From Zygnema cylindricum (Eukaryota > Streptophyta > Zygnematophyceae > Zygnematales > Zygnemataceae), in NCBI GenBank assembly GCA_037447655.1, contig JBBHKE010001378.1:328148-392147 (forward strand): a stretch of 64,000 nt of DNA, given 5' to 3'. The first letter of the stretch is position 1; every line of letters begins with the position of its first letter. A program made the translations under genes and the position numbers. Shown here one piece after another: positions 46,308 to 57,396 of this stretch. A model generated the notes under the pieces. It was not told the DNA's origin. It did not search any database and saw only the letters and a program-made list of their open reading frames with translations.

Positions 46308-46400
46308 GACGGACCCGGGATTTGATCCCGGTACCTGCGGTTCGTCAAGCTGGCCGATAGTGGTCAGCTTTATTCTACTAGAATAGGACCAATGCTAAAT
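46308..46400 (-). other. tRNA-like module in LTR E (antisense)
   Basis: On the minus strand, CCGGGATCAAATCCCGG forms a perfect 5-bp T-stem with a 7-nt loop ATCAAAT. Upstream lies GAATAAAGCTGACC, the D-arm counterpart. The loop starts with A rather than T. The same arrangement is at 51661-51745. Confidence 0.5.
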
Positions 46401-47108
46401 GCTATAGTATGTGATATACATATATATATTTAGGAAGGAGCAAATCCATTTAACTAAAACTGTGTACGGCGTACATGGATACAGTTTTATAAATGTACCA
46501 ATTCAAAACGGATACCACGCATTTTGTTTCGACAACGAAAAAAATATCGCGCAAGTATTTATTACGGCCAAGATTGCGTCTCGCTGCAAATCCAACGGCG
46601 CACATCATCGCCGAAATCGCGGAGTAGTCACTTTGGCGTTTAGTGACGTGACATGACCTAGAGCCACGTGGAGAGATGACACTCGGTCATAGGAATTTCA
46701 AAGAATGTACAGACGAGTGAAAAGGAGACACGCGTCCGCTTAATACTCGTGTCGTACATAGGCCGTACAAAAGGTACACCGGCAGTAGTACCTTTTTGGT
46801 ACGGTACAGTAATCTGATTGGTCCATACTTCAGTAGATAGAAGTTATTAGAGGAAATCAGGACTTAGAAAATTTTGGTAGGCGGTCACCTCTCCCTTTGA
46901 GAGTTTGTACAAATTGGCATTTTTATTGCCTCATAACTAATCGGCTGGTTGGCCGTTTCCAGTGATTCTTTTTGCTACTGACTCATGGGAGTCCAAGCTG
47001 CAGAGGGGTGCAGTCAAATTGTTAGTGTGACTTTTTGGGCAGCAGTGGCTGTGGGTTAAAGTGGGCTAGTTAAAAACTATCTAGAGGCTTCTTGTATTCT
47101 GTAGTTCA

Positions 47109-47960
47109 ATGGAGGACACTGAATTGCAGGTTATGGGCCCACCCTCTAGGGTGCCCACTTTCAATGGATCTGGGTTCATCTATTGGGAAGCCATGATGAT
47201 GGGAGCTTTGTGTGAAAAACGATAGTGGGTATTGTCAGTGGACAAGTGAAATGTCCACCTTCTGGAACTCCGCCAGGATTTGGAGGAGTAAGGTTTTCTA
47301 CAGCAACGACTCCTTCCGCGGAGGAGGCAGATGATAGGGACAGCAGTGTGTCCCAAAAGGGGAAAGGGAAGGAGACACCCCTCACTCCTATTGCCATGAC
47401 ACCAGGAGGTGCAGCCGTGAAGACTTTGGAGAACGATGTTCAAATGTGGGAAGACATAAACATGGCTGCCAAGAACTTCATTCTAAGGCATCTCACTAAA
47501 GCATTGGCCATCTCTCACTTTAATATTTATAAGGCCGAGGAGTTGTGGGAAAGTTTGGTGGAGATCTATAGAGCTGGTACCATTTAGGATCTCCAGTTGG
47601 CTGAGCAAAAGCTAGTGAGTTACACGTACAAAGGAGGAAAGATGTTAGATTATTGCAATGATCTTTTTTGTTTGTATATGGAGATGGAAAGTGTTGGTTG
47701 GACATGCACAATGAAAATGAAAGTAAACACTCTCATCATGAAGTTACCAGACGAGTATGAGAACTTAGTGTACCGAGTAAAAGAAATGACTGATGGTTCA
47801 TGAAAGTGGAATAGAGTGGTAAGGATGATACTTGTGCAGGAAAATACCATGGAGATCAAGGGAGGTGGAAAGAGCGTTCAAGCTCTAGCCGCCGGAGGGG
47901 ACAGGTGGAGATCAGAACCGAACCACACAAAGGAGAAAGAGTCCAACCTGGAGGACCGAG
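47109..47960 (+). pseudogene. Copia E Gag
   Basis: MEDTELQVMGPPSRVPTFNG from 47109, then a TAG where Tyr of RYWGIVSG is expected plus a one-base loss (near 47222-47228). The rest follows in another frame (GIVSGQVKCPPSGTPPGFGG). TAG at 47585-47587 (GTI-stop-DLQLAEQK), another stop near 47801. Confidence 0.85.
47129..47143 (+). other. Half-tRNA primer-binding site of copia E
   Basis: GGTTATGGGCCCACC follows the LTR end GAATTGCA directly. Its reverse complement GGTGGGCCCATAACC is the anticodon stem-loop of plant initiator tRNA-Met. In copia D (43616) there is one mismatch, in B (30831) none over the same span. Confidence 0.85.
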
Positions 47961-49470
47961 GCCCATAAAGGGCCTATGTCATTTTTGCAAGAAGCCAGGG
48001 CACTTTATTTCGGATTGTGCCAAGTTGGCAGAGCTGAGGCTCAAAGAGAACCAAGGAGGGGGTTCTTCCGGAGGGAAGAAAAAGGCACTTTTGGTCACAA
48101 AGGTGACACGAGACACCGAGGACAAGTCCTCTGAGGAGGATGGGGAGCTTCTTCTTGACGAGAGTCTGGAGGAGAAGGAGATCCCTCGGAGACAAATGTG
48201 CCCTTGGAGCAATTCGGGAAGCTCCAGAGGAAGGAAGGATCATCCACTCAGGTGCATCTATGCATATGTGTCGTGACAAGGACCTCTTCACTAAGCTATG
48301 GAAAATCCCTACTCTAGAAATCAAGTATGGGGATGGGAGAGTTGTTACTACAGATCTAGTGGGATCAGTTGACCTGAAAGTTTTAGTGGGGGGTAAGACT
48401 TCTATTCTCACTTTCTCAGATGTGCTTTATATTCCTCAGCTGAGTAAAAATCTTGTTTCTACATCTGTGTTAGATGACAAAGAGTTTGATACTTTCACTA
48501 GAAAGGGAGTTTTTACAGCCAAGTATAGGGATGAAGTTTACTTCAGTGCAGATAAGGGTAGCTAAGGAATGTTTAGGCTTAACCTGAGTAATGAAAAGAA
48601 AAATGCTTACTATGTTGGTGTCTCAAAATTGATGATTTGGCATAAGCGGTTGGGGAATGTGCATTTTGATAGGTTGAGGGAGATTAAGAAGCTGGGTGTG
48701 GTAGAAGGCATTCAGTTCAGTGATAATGAAATGGTGGAAGATTGTAGTGGTTGTGCCCAAGGAAAAACTCACAGGCTTCCTTTTCCAAATGCCGCCACAT
48801 ATAGGGGGGGAAAAGTACTAGATTTGATCCACACAGATATCTAGGGACCAGCAAGGGTACCCTCAGTTGGAGGGAAAAGATATATGTTGACAATCACTGA
48901 TGATTGGTCTACATACTCTAGAGTTTATTTTCTAAAAACAAAGTCAGAAACACCAACTTACTTCAAAGAATACAAAGCCTGGAGTGAGAAGATGCATAAA
49001 ACCCCCATTAAGAGAATAAAGAGTGATAATGGGGGAGAGTATACCTCTAACCAATTTAAGGAATACTTAAGAGATGAGGGAGTTCAACACCTGAAAACTG
49101 TACCACATAATCCGGAACAAAATGGTGTAGCAGAAAGGCTAAACCGAACACTAGGAGATAGTGTATGCAGTATGTTGGCTGACAAGAAAAAAGGAAAGAG
49201 ATTTTGGGCAGAAGCCTTAAACTGTGCCAATTATATTAAAAATAGAGTCCTCACATCAGCATTCAAAAGTATGACACCTTATGAGAGATGGGTTGGAAGA
49301 AAACTAGATATCTCTCACCTTAAAGTTTTTGGTAGTCAAGTTTAGAGTCTAGATACGGATAAGAAAAACAGGAAACTTGATGCTAAGGGAAAACCTGGAT
49401 ATTTTGTGGGATATGATGAGGATGTTAAGGGATATAGAGTTTATGACTTAGCAAAGTAAGATATCATTCT
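47905..49470 (+). pseudogene. Copia E zinc knuckle, protease and integrase
   Basis: CHFCKKPGHFISDC; protease IIHSGASMHMCRDKDLFTKL, where the catalytic Asp is His; a stop near 48563; WHKRLGNVHFDRL and CSGCAQGKTHRLPFP; a stop in HTDI-stop-GPARVPS near 48842; SDNGGEYTSNQFKEYL; PEQNGVAERLNRTLGDSV; stops near 49343 and 49457. Confidence 0.9.
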
Positions 49471-50692
49471 GGTAAAACACCTAGTTTTCATGGATGAAGG
49501 AAAGACAATTGACCCTTTTAAATATACTAAGAAGATAAGAATCAGGTTTGAATCCGAGAGTGCGGAGAACTCTCTTTTTCCCAAAAAGGACATGAGTGAT
49601 ACCGTGATTGGAGATTCAGGGGAGATCCAAGATACAGGAGAGCTACCAGATACCCCACATATTCCCATGGATTTCGAGGAGACAGAAGAGGAGGAATCAG
49701 AACCATCTTCCATGAATATGGGAGATAATAAGACACTAAGGAGGAACCCAAGACTTCCCTCTATTCCAGCTTCAGAATTTGAAGGGGGGAGAAGGAGCAG
49801 CAAAAGGCTACAAGAGAATCAGGCGGCTCATAAGGTAACTAAGCTATCATATCTTGATGAGCCTCAGTCATACTTGGAGGCAGTGAACAGTCCAAAAAAG
49901 GACAGATGGATCAGGGCCATAAATGATGAAATGGCTTCCATCATGGAAGTAAATACCTGGGAACTAGCGGATTGCCCTCCAAACAGAAAACCTATAGGGT
50001 GTAAATGGGTCTTTAAACTAAAACTAAACCCTGACAATACCATCGAAAGATATAAGGCTTGTTTGGTGGCCAAGGGTTTCACCCAAAAGGAGGGGATTGA
50101 TTATGAGGAGACATTTGCCCCAGTTGTTCGTTTCCCATTACTCAGGATTCTCCTCAGTCTAGCAGCAGCGGAAGACATGGAAATTCATCAGATGGACATT
50201 AAGACCGCCTTCCTCAATGGTGAGTTAGAGGAAGAAATCTTCATAAGGCAACCAGAATGATTTGTGGAGAATGGAAAAGAGAGTAAAGTCTGCAAGCTCA
50301 TAAAATCCTTATATGGACTTAAGCAGGCTCCACGACAGTGGAATAAGAAACTAGATGAGTTTCTTACTGGTCTAGGATATATCAGGATCAGCTCTGACCA
50401 TTCTATCTATATATTTGAGGATGAGAATGGTGTGGTCTTTATTGCAATTTTTGTGGATGATCTGCATGTGTTAAGTAAGTCTTTGGAAAAGATCAATAAG
50501 TTGAAGAAAGATCTTAGAAGCAGATTTGACAAGAAAGATTTAGGGGAGGCAAGATATATTTTGGGGAAACAAATGGAAAGAGATAGGGGTAAAAAGATCA
50601 TAAGACTCACTCAGAAAGAAGCAATAGGAAATATGCTTGAGAAATTTCAAATGGAGAAAGCTAACAGTTGTACCACTCCCATGGACTTGTAA
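49471..50692 (+). pseudogene. Copia E linker and reverse transcriptase
   Basis: IPASEFEGGRRSSKRLQENQ linker, WVFKLKLNPDNTIERYKACL, MDIKTAFLNGELEEEIFIRQ, a TGA near 50259, KSLYGLKQAPRQWNKKLDEF, and FVDDLHVLSKS in place of YVDDLLVLSKS. Ends in a stop near 50690 within the RT-RNase H link. Confidence 0.9.
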
Positions 50693-50722
50693 AAAGTAAG
50701 TGATGGGAGTGTAGAAGAAGGA

Positions 50723-51450
50723 GTGATAATATTAGATGATCAGATGAGTCCAAAGGAGAGAGAGTTTATGAAGTCTATTCGTTACAGACAGGTCATAGGA
50801 AGTTTGATCTACTTTATGAACTGTACAAGGCCAGACATAGCGGCAGCAGTAGGAGTCCTCAGTAGGAGTCTCAATGATCGTAGAAAGAGAGATTGGGAGG
50901 CAGCCAAGAGAGTCATGAGATATATGCTTGGAACTAGAGAATTATGGTTGCATTTGGGAGGGGAGCACACTGACATCACTACTTGGAGTGATGCCAGTTA
51001 TGGGGACGCACCTATGAGACGATGCACTTCTGGGTATGTGTTCTGTATGGGGGAAGGTGCTTACTGTTGGAGCAATAACTAATAAAAGGTGGTCGCTCAG
51101 TATACTATGGAGGCTAAGTATATGGGGTCTTGTTCTGTTGTAAAATAACTAATGTGGGTGAAGTCATTATTGCAAGAACTGGGATATATGAAAGAGGGAG
51201 TGCATCAACTATTTTGTGATAATCAAGCTGCAATCGCAATTTGAGCCAATCCAAAACACCATTTCAAAGCAAAACATATGGACATAAGATTAAGCTTCGT
51301 AAGAGAAAAAGTTGAAAATAAAATTTTAAATCTTGTGTATAGACCTGATGAAGAAATGGTGGCAGACATGATGACCAAACGTGTGCCCTCTCCTAAATAA
51401 AAATATTATCGAGAAAAATGCGGGTTGAAAGAAAAATTAAAATTAGACTA
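50723..51450 (+). pseudogene. Copia E RNase H
   Basis: RYRQVIGSLIYFMNCTRPDI, WSDASYGDAPMRRCTSGYVF, then several stops (51080-51400) around YTMEAKYMGSCSVVK, FCDNQAAIAI-stop-ANPKHHFK and ADMMTKRVPSPK. Confidence 0.88.
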
Positions 51451-53195
51451 GAAAATAAGGGGAGTGTTGAAATTCATAGATTTCTTGAGTATTTTCTAGG
51501 TTTAAAATGTTAGTATAAAAGAAAAAGGATAGACAGCCTGCTTACACCTCCTCTCTTTAGCCCCCATACTTGTTGTAGTCACTGAAGGATAGAGAGAGTG
51601 GTTGATCCATGGCTTCCTTAGTTCAACAGGCAAATATTTTTAAGGCTACTAAAAATATACCTGACAGACCTGGGATTTGATCGCGGTACCTACGGTTCGT
51701 CAAGCTGGCCGATAGTGGTCAGCTTTATCCTACTAGACTAGGACCAATGCTAAATGCTATAGTATGTGATATATATATATATATATATATATTTAGGAAG
51801 GAGAAATCCATTTAACTAAAACTGTGTACGACGTACATGGATACAGTTTTATAAATGTACCAATTCAAATCAGATACCAAACATTTGTTTTGACAACGAA
51901 ACAAATATCGCGCAAGTATTTATTACGGCCAAGATTGCGTCTCGCTGCAAATCCAACGGCGCACATCATCGCCAAAATCTCGGAGTAGTCACTTTGGCGT
52001 TTAGTGACGTGGCATGACCTGGAGCCACGTGGAGAGATGACATTTGGTCATAGGAAATCCGAAGAATGTACGGACGAGTGAAAAGGAGACACGCGTCCGC
52101 TTAATACTCCTGTCGTACATAGGCCGTACAAAAGGTACACCGGCAGTAGTACCTTTTTGGTACGGTACAGTAATATAATTGGTCCGTACTTCAGTAGATA
52201 GAAGTTATTAGAGGAAATCAGGACTTAGAAAATTTTGGTAGGCAGTCACCTCTCCATTAAAGAGTTTGTACAAATTGGTATTTTTACTCCCTCATAACTA
52301 ATTAGCTAGATGGCTGTTTTCAGTGTTTCTTTTTGCTACGGATTAACAGGAGTCCACGCTGCATAGGGGTGAAGTCAAATTGTCAGTGTGACTTTTTGGG
52401 GAGCAGTGGCTGTGGGTTAAAGTGGGCTAATTAACAATTATCTAGAGGCTTCGTGTATTTTGTAGTCCAATGGAGGACATAGAATTGCACAATGTCCGTA
52501 CAAAAAGTACTCCGACACCTGTACTTTCTTCTACGGTACCATTTTTTTGACGCGCCATGACCTTGCACCACATGGAGAGATAAGATTTGGAGGCAAGAAT
52601 TCTTGAGATTATAAGCGCGAATCCGGATTGGACATGTGTTGACTTTATAGCCATATCGTACGATGACCGTACAAAAGGTACATCGACATCTGTACCTTTA
52701 TGTACTATAGAGTAATGTGATTGGTCCGTATCTCAGTACTAGAGGGTTTAGAGAGGGGTTTAGGACTTAGAATATTTCGGGTAGGTAGCCACCTCTCTCC
52801 CAGAGAGCACCTTGTATAAATGGCAAACTTTGACCAGCCATAACTATCAACTGAGTTGACCAATTTCAGTGATTAATGTTGCTGTGGACTCAGGGGAGTC
52901 CACGCTACATAGGGGTGTAGTCGGTCAGCGTTTTTGCCGACGTGGGTGGCCGTATTTCTAAGGAAAAGTCAAAGTGGGTGAATTTATCCAAATCACATAT
53001 TCTAACTTTGCATTCTGTGGTGGAACTGAGCACACTGAAAGTCTTATTTCACAAGGGTGAAGCTTTAATGGGGTTTTGATTGTCAAGGGGTGAATCATTT
53101 GGGTTTATATAAACTTGGAGTCGGCACTATCTAGATTAGCTTCCTTTGGACCTGCGAATTCTGTGTGTCAATGTAGCCAATAGAATTTTAATGTT

Positions 53196-53980
53196 TGTTG
53201 GCTGCGCCCACTCCTTCACTGCCCTAGTTTTGTTTCGGATCCACTGTGATCCCATCATGGCTCACCAAATTACCCAAAAACTCATTTTTTTCTTCAAGAA
53301 GTCACATTTACTCCTCTTCGCGTACAACTAGTTCTCCCGAAGGACTTGTAAGACTGTTCGCAAATGCTCTAGATGATTCTCTAACGTCTTGCTATACACC
53401 AAGATGTTGTCCAAAAAGACAATTACGAAGGCGTCTAAATATTGCCGAAAGATGGAATTCATTAAATGCATAAAGGTTGCCGGTGCGTTGGTCAATGCGA
53501 ACGACATAACCTGAAATTGGAAATGACCGTACCGAGTCTTGAATGCTGTCTTTTCCACATCTTCCTCGGCAATTCTGATTTGGTGATAGCCACTTCGCAG
53601 GGCTATCTTCGAAAAATATATAGCACCTCGTAGCCTTTCCAACAGTTCGTCTATCCTCGGTAGAGGGTACGCATTTTTCACCGTTAACTTGTTTAGCACT
53701 CGGTAATCCACACACATCCGAAAACCTCCATCCTTTTTATTTAAAAAAAAAATTGGGGCTCCATACGGTGACTTGCTCGGTTCGATTGCCCCGGCTTCGA
53801 CCAACTCCGCAAGTTACTTTTTTAGTTTATCCAATTCGGTGTAGCTAATCTTGTACATCCTATCTGCCAAGGGTACCGCTCTGGGAACAAGCTCGATCTT
53901 GTGGTCTACTTCCCGCTTAGGAGGTAAGCCTTTTGGAAGCTTCCGGGGAAAGACATCAACATACTCCTTGAGAAGTTTTG
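53196..53980 (-). pseudogene. Gypsy reverse transcriptase, catalytically dead
   Basis: RT motifs in order: [80 protein letters not shown]. The catalytic residue before LRSGYHQ is Ala and the second Asp of FLDD is Asn, so two active-site positions are lost. A TAA lies upstream near 53815. Downstream, GNLVSHDGITVDPKQN and EWAQPTNI reach 53196, where copia D interrupts. Confidence 0.85.
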
Positions 53981-54643
53981 TCACGACTTCCAGGCCTCTA
54001 CGGAAGTCTTTCCGATGTTGTCACTCTCTTTCGAGTCGAAGTCGGGGTCCTTCTTACTCCATTCTTCCGGAATCCCCTCCTTCCCTTCCTCCATAGGTTG
54101 GATGACCGCCGTACTTATTATCCCCCCCTTCCTGAGTGCCCTCTTAAGCTTAAAGGCCGAAAGCAAGCGTCCCTCTTCTGATCCCTTACCTGCCGCTCCC
54201 ACCTTTACCTCAAACTCTTGTTCACCTTTCCTAACTCTCATGTTGCCACTTCTCCAATTGATCGTCGGGTTCCACTTTTGCAGCCACGGTTTCCCCAAGA
54301 TTACTCTTTGGTCTCCTAGCGGTAATACATGAAGAGTGTTAAACCAGTGGAATTTCTTAATTCCGACGCGTAACCTCGGAGTACAATGAGTAATGGATAG
54401 GGAACTTCCGTCGGCCAATCGCACCAACTGACGATTCGTTAGCACCACGAGAGGAAGTTTCAACTTTTTCACCGTCACCTCGTTGCTGAAGTTCCTCGAT
54501 GCGTCGAAGTCCACTATGAAGCTAGCTGCGCTCACTGCGATTCGACCACGAAATATTAAAGGATCTCCTCCCTCACCCGCTAACCTCATGACGTTAAGCT
54601 TGCCCTTCTTAGGACCTCTCATTTTTGGGTATTCTCGGGCCAT
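53981..54643 (-). pseudogene. Gypsy aspartic protease region
   Basis: FIVDFDASRNFSNEVTVKKL corresponds to the retropepsin active-site loop, with the usual D-S-G replaced by D-F-D. It continues with VLPLGDQRVILGKPWLQKWN, a motif typical of gypsy proteases. The frame stays open for about 220 codons, then a stop precedes the RT. Confidence 0.75.
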
Positions 54644-54661
54644 ATGGTCTGGGGAACCGCA

Positions 54662-55135
54662 CTAGAAACATAAGTCGTTTTGCTTCCTCCGTTGGAGCTC
54701 CTCAGGGGACAAGTCATGAGTCTTGGCCTTGGTAGTCTTCTTCTTGTTCCGTAGCACGTTGACCACCTCCTTATCCTTATTAATTGGTCCAAGCTCCATG
54801 GGGGTTGGACCACCATCACGTCGACCTCCCCCGCCGCTACTCGACCCAAAGTGGTAGGATCTACGAAAGGTGAAGTCCACCAAATCGGTACGTTCCGCAA
54901 ATTGGATAATCGCCGAAAGGCTAGGAGTCTTCTGTCTGGCCGGGTCAAACTCATCGGGAAGTCTTAACTTCGGTCTTTTTAAGTCTCTCTCCATGCCTTC
55001 ATGAGGTCGTTCACCAAGACGAGATTCCAAGGTTGCGACGGTGTTACTCAATTGAGCATTCAGTAATCTGTCGTTTTCCAACTCTCGAAAAACTTGCGCT
55101 AACATTTCCGTGGTAGATACGCCGTGTTCTCCCAT
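54662..55135 (-). pseudogene. Gypsy Gag, internally deleted
   Basis: Starts MGEHGVSTTEMLAQVFRELE; a predicted coiled coil (residues 10-45) leads to KRPKLRLPDEFDP and then directly to LSAIIQFAERTDLVDF. The capsid segment expected between these is missing. The zinc knuckle at the end reads C-F-stop-C-G-S-P-D-H-M-A-R-E-Y: a stop and loss of the last cysteine. The frame continues into the protease. Confidence 0.75.
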
Positions 55136-55156
55136 GTTGTCGAGTCATAAGGGAAG

Positions 55157-55169
55157 GCTCCGATACCAA
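55157..55169 (-). other. Primer-binding site of gypsy (initiator tRNA-Met 3' end)
   Basis: Next to the LTR the minus strand reads TGGTATCGGAGCC. The complement of the plant initiator tRNA-Met 3' end is TGGTATCAGAGCC, so 12 of 13 match. This is the conventional primer type, unlike the half-tRNA sites of the copia elements here. Confidence 0.85.
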
Positions 55170-55664
55170 TGAAAAATTGCAAAAATTCAAACCCACAACA
55201 CACTATATTGCACTGCGGAAAGACTTCAAGGATCTCCTAGTAGCAACAGCAAGAGCACACAGCACTCACAGATAAAGGTCAAGCTTTATTAATCGAAAGG
55301 AAGATTACAGGTTGAGAGCTCACAGCAAAGGTCTACTCAAAGAGTCTATTTTTTTACTAAGTCTGCTCCACTATTTAAACTAACTAGCTGCCACTCAACC
55401 TAATACTGTACAAGTGTACAAGTGGACCTTGACGATCATTCGAGATCTTTCCAAAATATATTTCTAGAATTATATAGTTAAATCTACGTTCTGCGGCGTT
55501 GCTATACTCCCACGCTGCGCTACTATGCTGTGCTACGCTATTCTACTAAGTTGTTATGTTGCTATGTTGCGCTGGTCTGGAAACGCAGCTGCGTTGCTTT
55601 GGAACCACAACTACAGCAGCCTCGCCTCTAACAATATTGTATATTTTTTTGTAACCCTATTACA
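55170..55664 (-). repeat. 5' LTR of the gypsy element (495 bp)
   Basis: Plus strand TGAAAAATTGCAAAAATT to CCCTATTACA. It keeps the uninterrupted version of the site into which copia B inserted in the other LTR (CAACTACAGCAGCCTCGCC near 55610). Confidence 0.9.
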
Positions 55665-55957
55665 CTGTCGTACAGTTACCATACACAAAGTAATCCGACG
55701 CCTGTACTTTTTTGTACTGTATAATCTTGTGATTGGCGCCATACTTCAGTAGAAAGGGTTTAGAGAGGGACTAGGTCCTAGAATTTTTGGGTAGGTAGCC
55801 GCCTCTCCTCCAGAGAGCACTATGTATAAAAGGCTAACTTTGAGCAGCCATAACTATCAACTCAGTTGACCATTTTCAGCGATTATTTTTGTTGCAAACT
55901 CAAAGGAGTCCAACCTACACAAGGATGTTGTCAGCCATAGTGTTTTCTTGCCAGGGT

Positions 55958-57396
55958 TGAAACTGTGAGACCTCCATTGGTCCTCAGAGTAGGTAACTCG
56001 CAAGAAGCGTATCTAGATAGTGTCGACTTCAAGTTGATTTAAAACGATTGACCTTAAGATAATTTGAACCCCTTAATAGCTTCAACCTTATGAAATAAGA
56101 CTTTCTGTGTGCTCAGTTCCACCACAGAATGGAAAGTTAGAATATGACTTTTGGTTAACATTCCCCACATTGACTTTCTTTTCAAAATGCAGCCACCCTT
56201 GCAAGCAAACACTCAGACCAACTACAACCTTGTGTAGCCTCGACTCCCTTAAGTCCGCAGCAAAAAGAATCATTGAATTTGGTGCACTGAGTGAGTGTTA
56301 ATTTAATGACAAAGTTTGCTTATTTATATAGATGCTCTTTGGGAGAGAGAGGACAAACTACCAAAAATATTCTAAGTCCTCAAACCCCTCTCTAAGCTCC
56401 CTAGTACAGAGGTACGATCTAATCGTAAGACTGTACCGTACAAGAAAGTACAAGTATCGTTGTACTTTCTCTACGGTCCATGTACAATATCGCCACAGTG
56501 TGACATTCGTCAAATTCATAATTATTATCTCGCGTTTCGAAAATCCTGCAATCCTCCCATATCCTGCCACGTGTCGTCTGGAGTGGCGGTGCCCGAAAAC
56601 GCGAAGTTGTCCACTCTCGAATCGCGGCTCGCAACACGACCGTTCGATGAAGAATGACATTTAATATTGGCCGTAAAATAAAATGACGTTTCGTTAATTC
56701 CGAGCTGTCCGGAATTCGTGCGGTTTAACCCGTTTTGCTTGTACACTCTGTCCCGTAAGCATTTAAATGTAATATATTGCGACGTTCACGTTTATATAAC
56801 TATCGTACCCTATATGATCTAGCATTAATCCTAGACTATAGGATAAAACTACCGACTACAGGATTATTGACAAACAGCAGGTAGGAGGATAAAATCCTGA
56901 GTCCGTCAAGACCTTTTTGGTACAACTACCAAAAACTACACCTTGTCTCTCTTTGTGGGCAGCATGGGCATCCATGGCTCTAACTGTCTCTCTAGCCTTC
57001 AGTGACTGCGACAAGTGTGGGGGTTTGGAGAGTGGAGCGACAGTCAAGCTGCCTTTGCTGACTTCCTCTTATTAATTTTCCTTTATTTAGACCTAGAAAA
57101 TGCATTTATTTCAACACTCCCCTTATTTTCTAGCCTACTTTCCTTTCAACTCCTACCAAATACATTTTTCTTTTCTTTTCCTTCTTTGTTTTCTTCACAT
57201 AAATCTTTATGGAAATAACCTCATATTCAAACAAGTCTGTTAGATGAGCTGAAATAAACATTGCATCTTGTTGATCACACATTTTATTTAGCATCCCATT
57301 TTTCATAAATCCAAACAAAGATTTTATCCAACTCATCTCTTTTTGATTCACACAAAATCCATTTTTCTTCTTGGAATTCAAACAGCCAGCACCATC
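55958..57396 (-). mobile_element. Copia H, 3' LTR and interior fragment
   Basis: LTR 55958-57116 (TGAAACTGTGAGACC to TTTCAACA) followed by polypurine tract (CTCCCCTTATTTTC, plus strand) and a short interior. The sense-strand LTR end reads ATGGAGGTCTCACAGTTTCA, again a 20-bp gag start. Interrupted at 57397 by copia I; the remainder is not in the window. tRNA-like module about 56825-56912. Confidence 0.85.
57130..57396 (-). pseudogene. Degenerate RNase H tail of copia H
   Basis: DGAGCLNSKKKNGFCVNQKE, then MSWIKSLFGFMKNGMLNKMC, DQQDAMFISAHLTDL. It matches the tails in copies D and K, including the absence of STMEAEY. Terminates before the polypurine tract. Confidence 0.7.

Larger units (their letters stand above)
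46111..52489 (+). mobile_element. Copia E retrotransposon, inside the 3' LTR of D
   Basis: LTRs 46111-47128 and 51465-52489, perfect duplication CAATG (46106-46110, 52490-52494). Same family as copia A. Interior carries Gag-Pol with many stops. Primer site GGTTATGGGCCCACC (47129-47143) matches the plant initiator tRNA half over all 15 bases; polypurine tract 51451-51464. tRNA-like modules about 46308-46400 and 51661-51745. Confidence 0.95.
42307..53190 (+). mobile_element. Copia D, non-autonomous Gag-type derivative, split by copia E
   Basis: 5' LTR 42307-43615, short interior (43616-45496), 3' LTR 45497-46110 plus 52495-53190. Perfect target duplication ATGTT (42302-42306, 53191-53195) within gypsy sequence. 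The interior goes from Gag straight to the end of RT and a degenerate RNase H: PR, INT and most of RT are absent. Polypurine tract GAAAATAAGGGGAG is intact. tRNA-like modules about 42501-42600 and 45685-45780. Confidence 0.92.
24982..55664 (-). mobile_element. Ty3/gypsy chromovirus-type retrotransposon, multiply interrupted
   Basis: 5' LTR 55170-55664, primer site, Gag, protease, RT, RNase H, integrase, chromodomain, an extra ORF region, and 3' LTR 24982-25428 plus 31887-31933. Target duplication TTGTC (24977-24981) versus CTGTC (55665-55669). Removing copia B, A and D (with E) leaves about 6.9 kb. Gag has an internal deletion and RT has lost catalytic residues, so it is dead. Confidence 0.9.
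24372..55957 (+). mobile_element. LTR of copia C/D family, interrupted by the gypsy element
   Basis: The left part (24372-24981) begins TGTTGATATTTGAG and ends at TTGTC. The right part resumes at 55665 (CTGTCGTACAGTTACC) and continues with the same order of LTR motifs seen at 23160-23420, through a TGTATAAAAGGC TATA region to 55957, where element H interrupts it. This is the oldest layer of the nest. tRNA-like module at about 24562-24660. Confidence 0.8.

Noticed and set aside
53328-55135. Separate retroviral gene set near 53-55 kb
   Set aside because: These frames are the 5' half of the same gypsy element whose other half lies at 31.9-42.3 kb; the split is due to copia D and A insertions.
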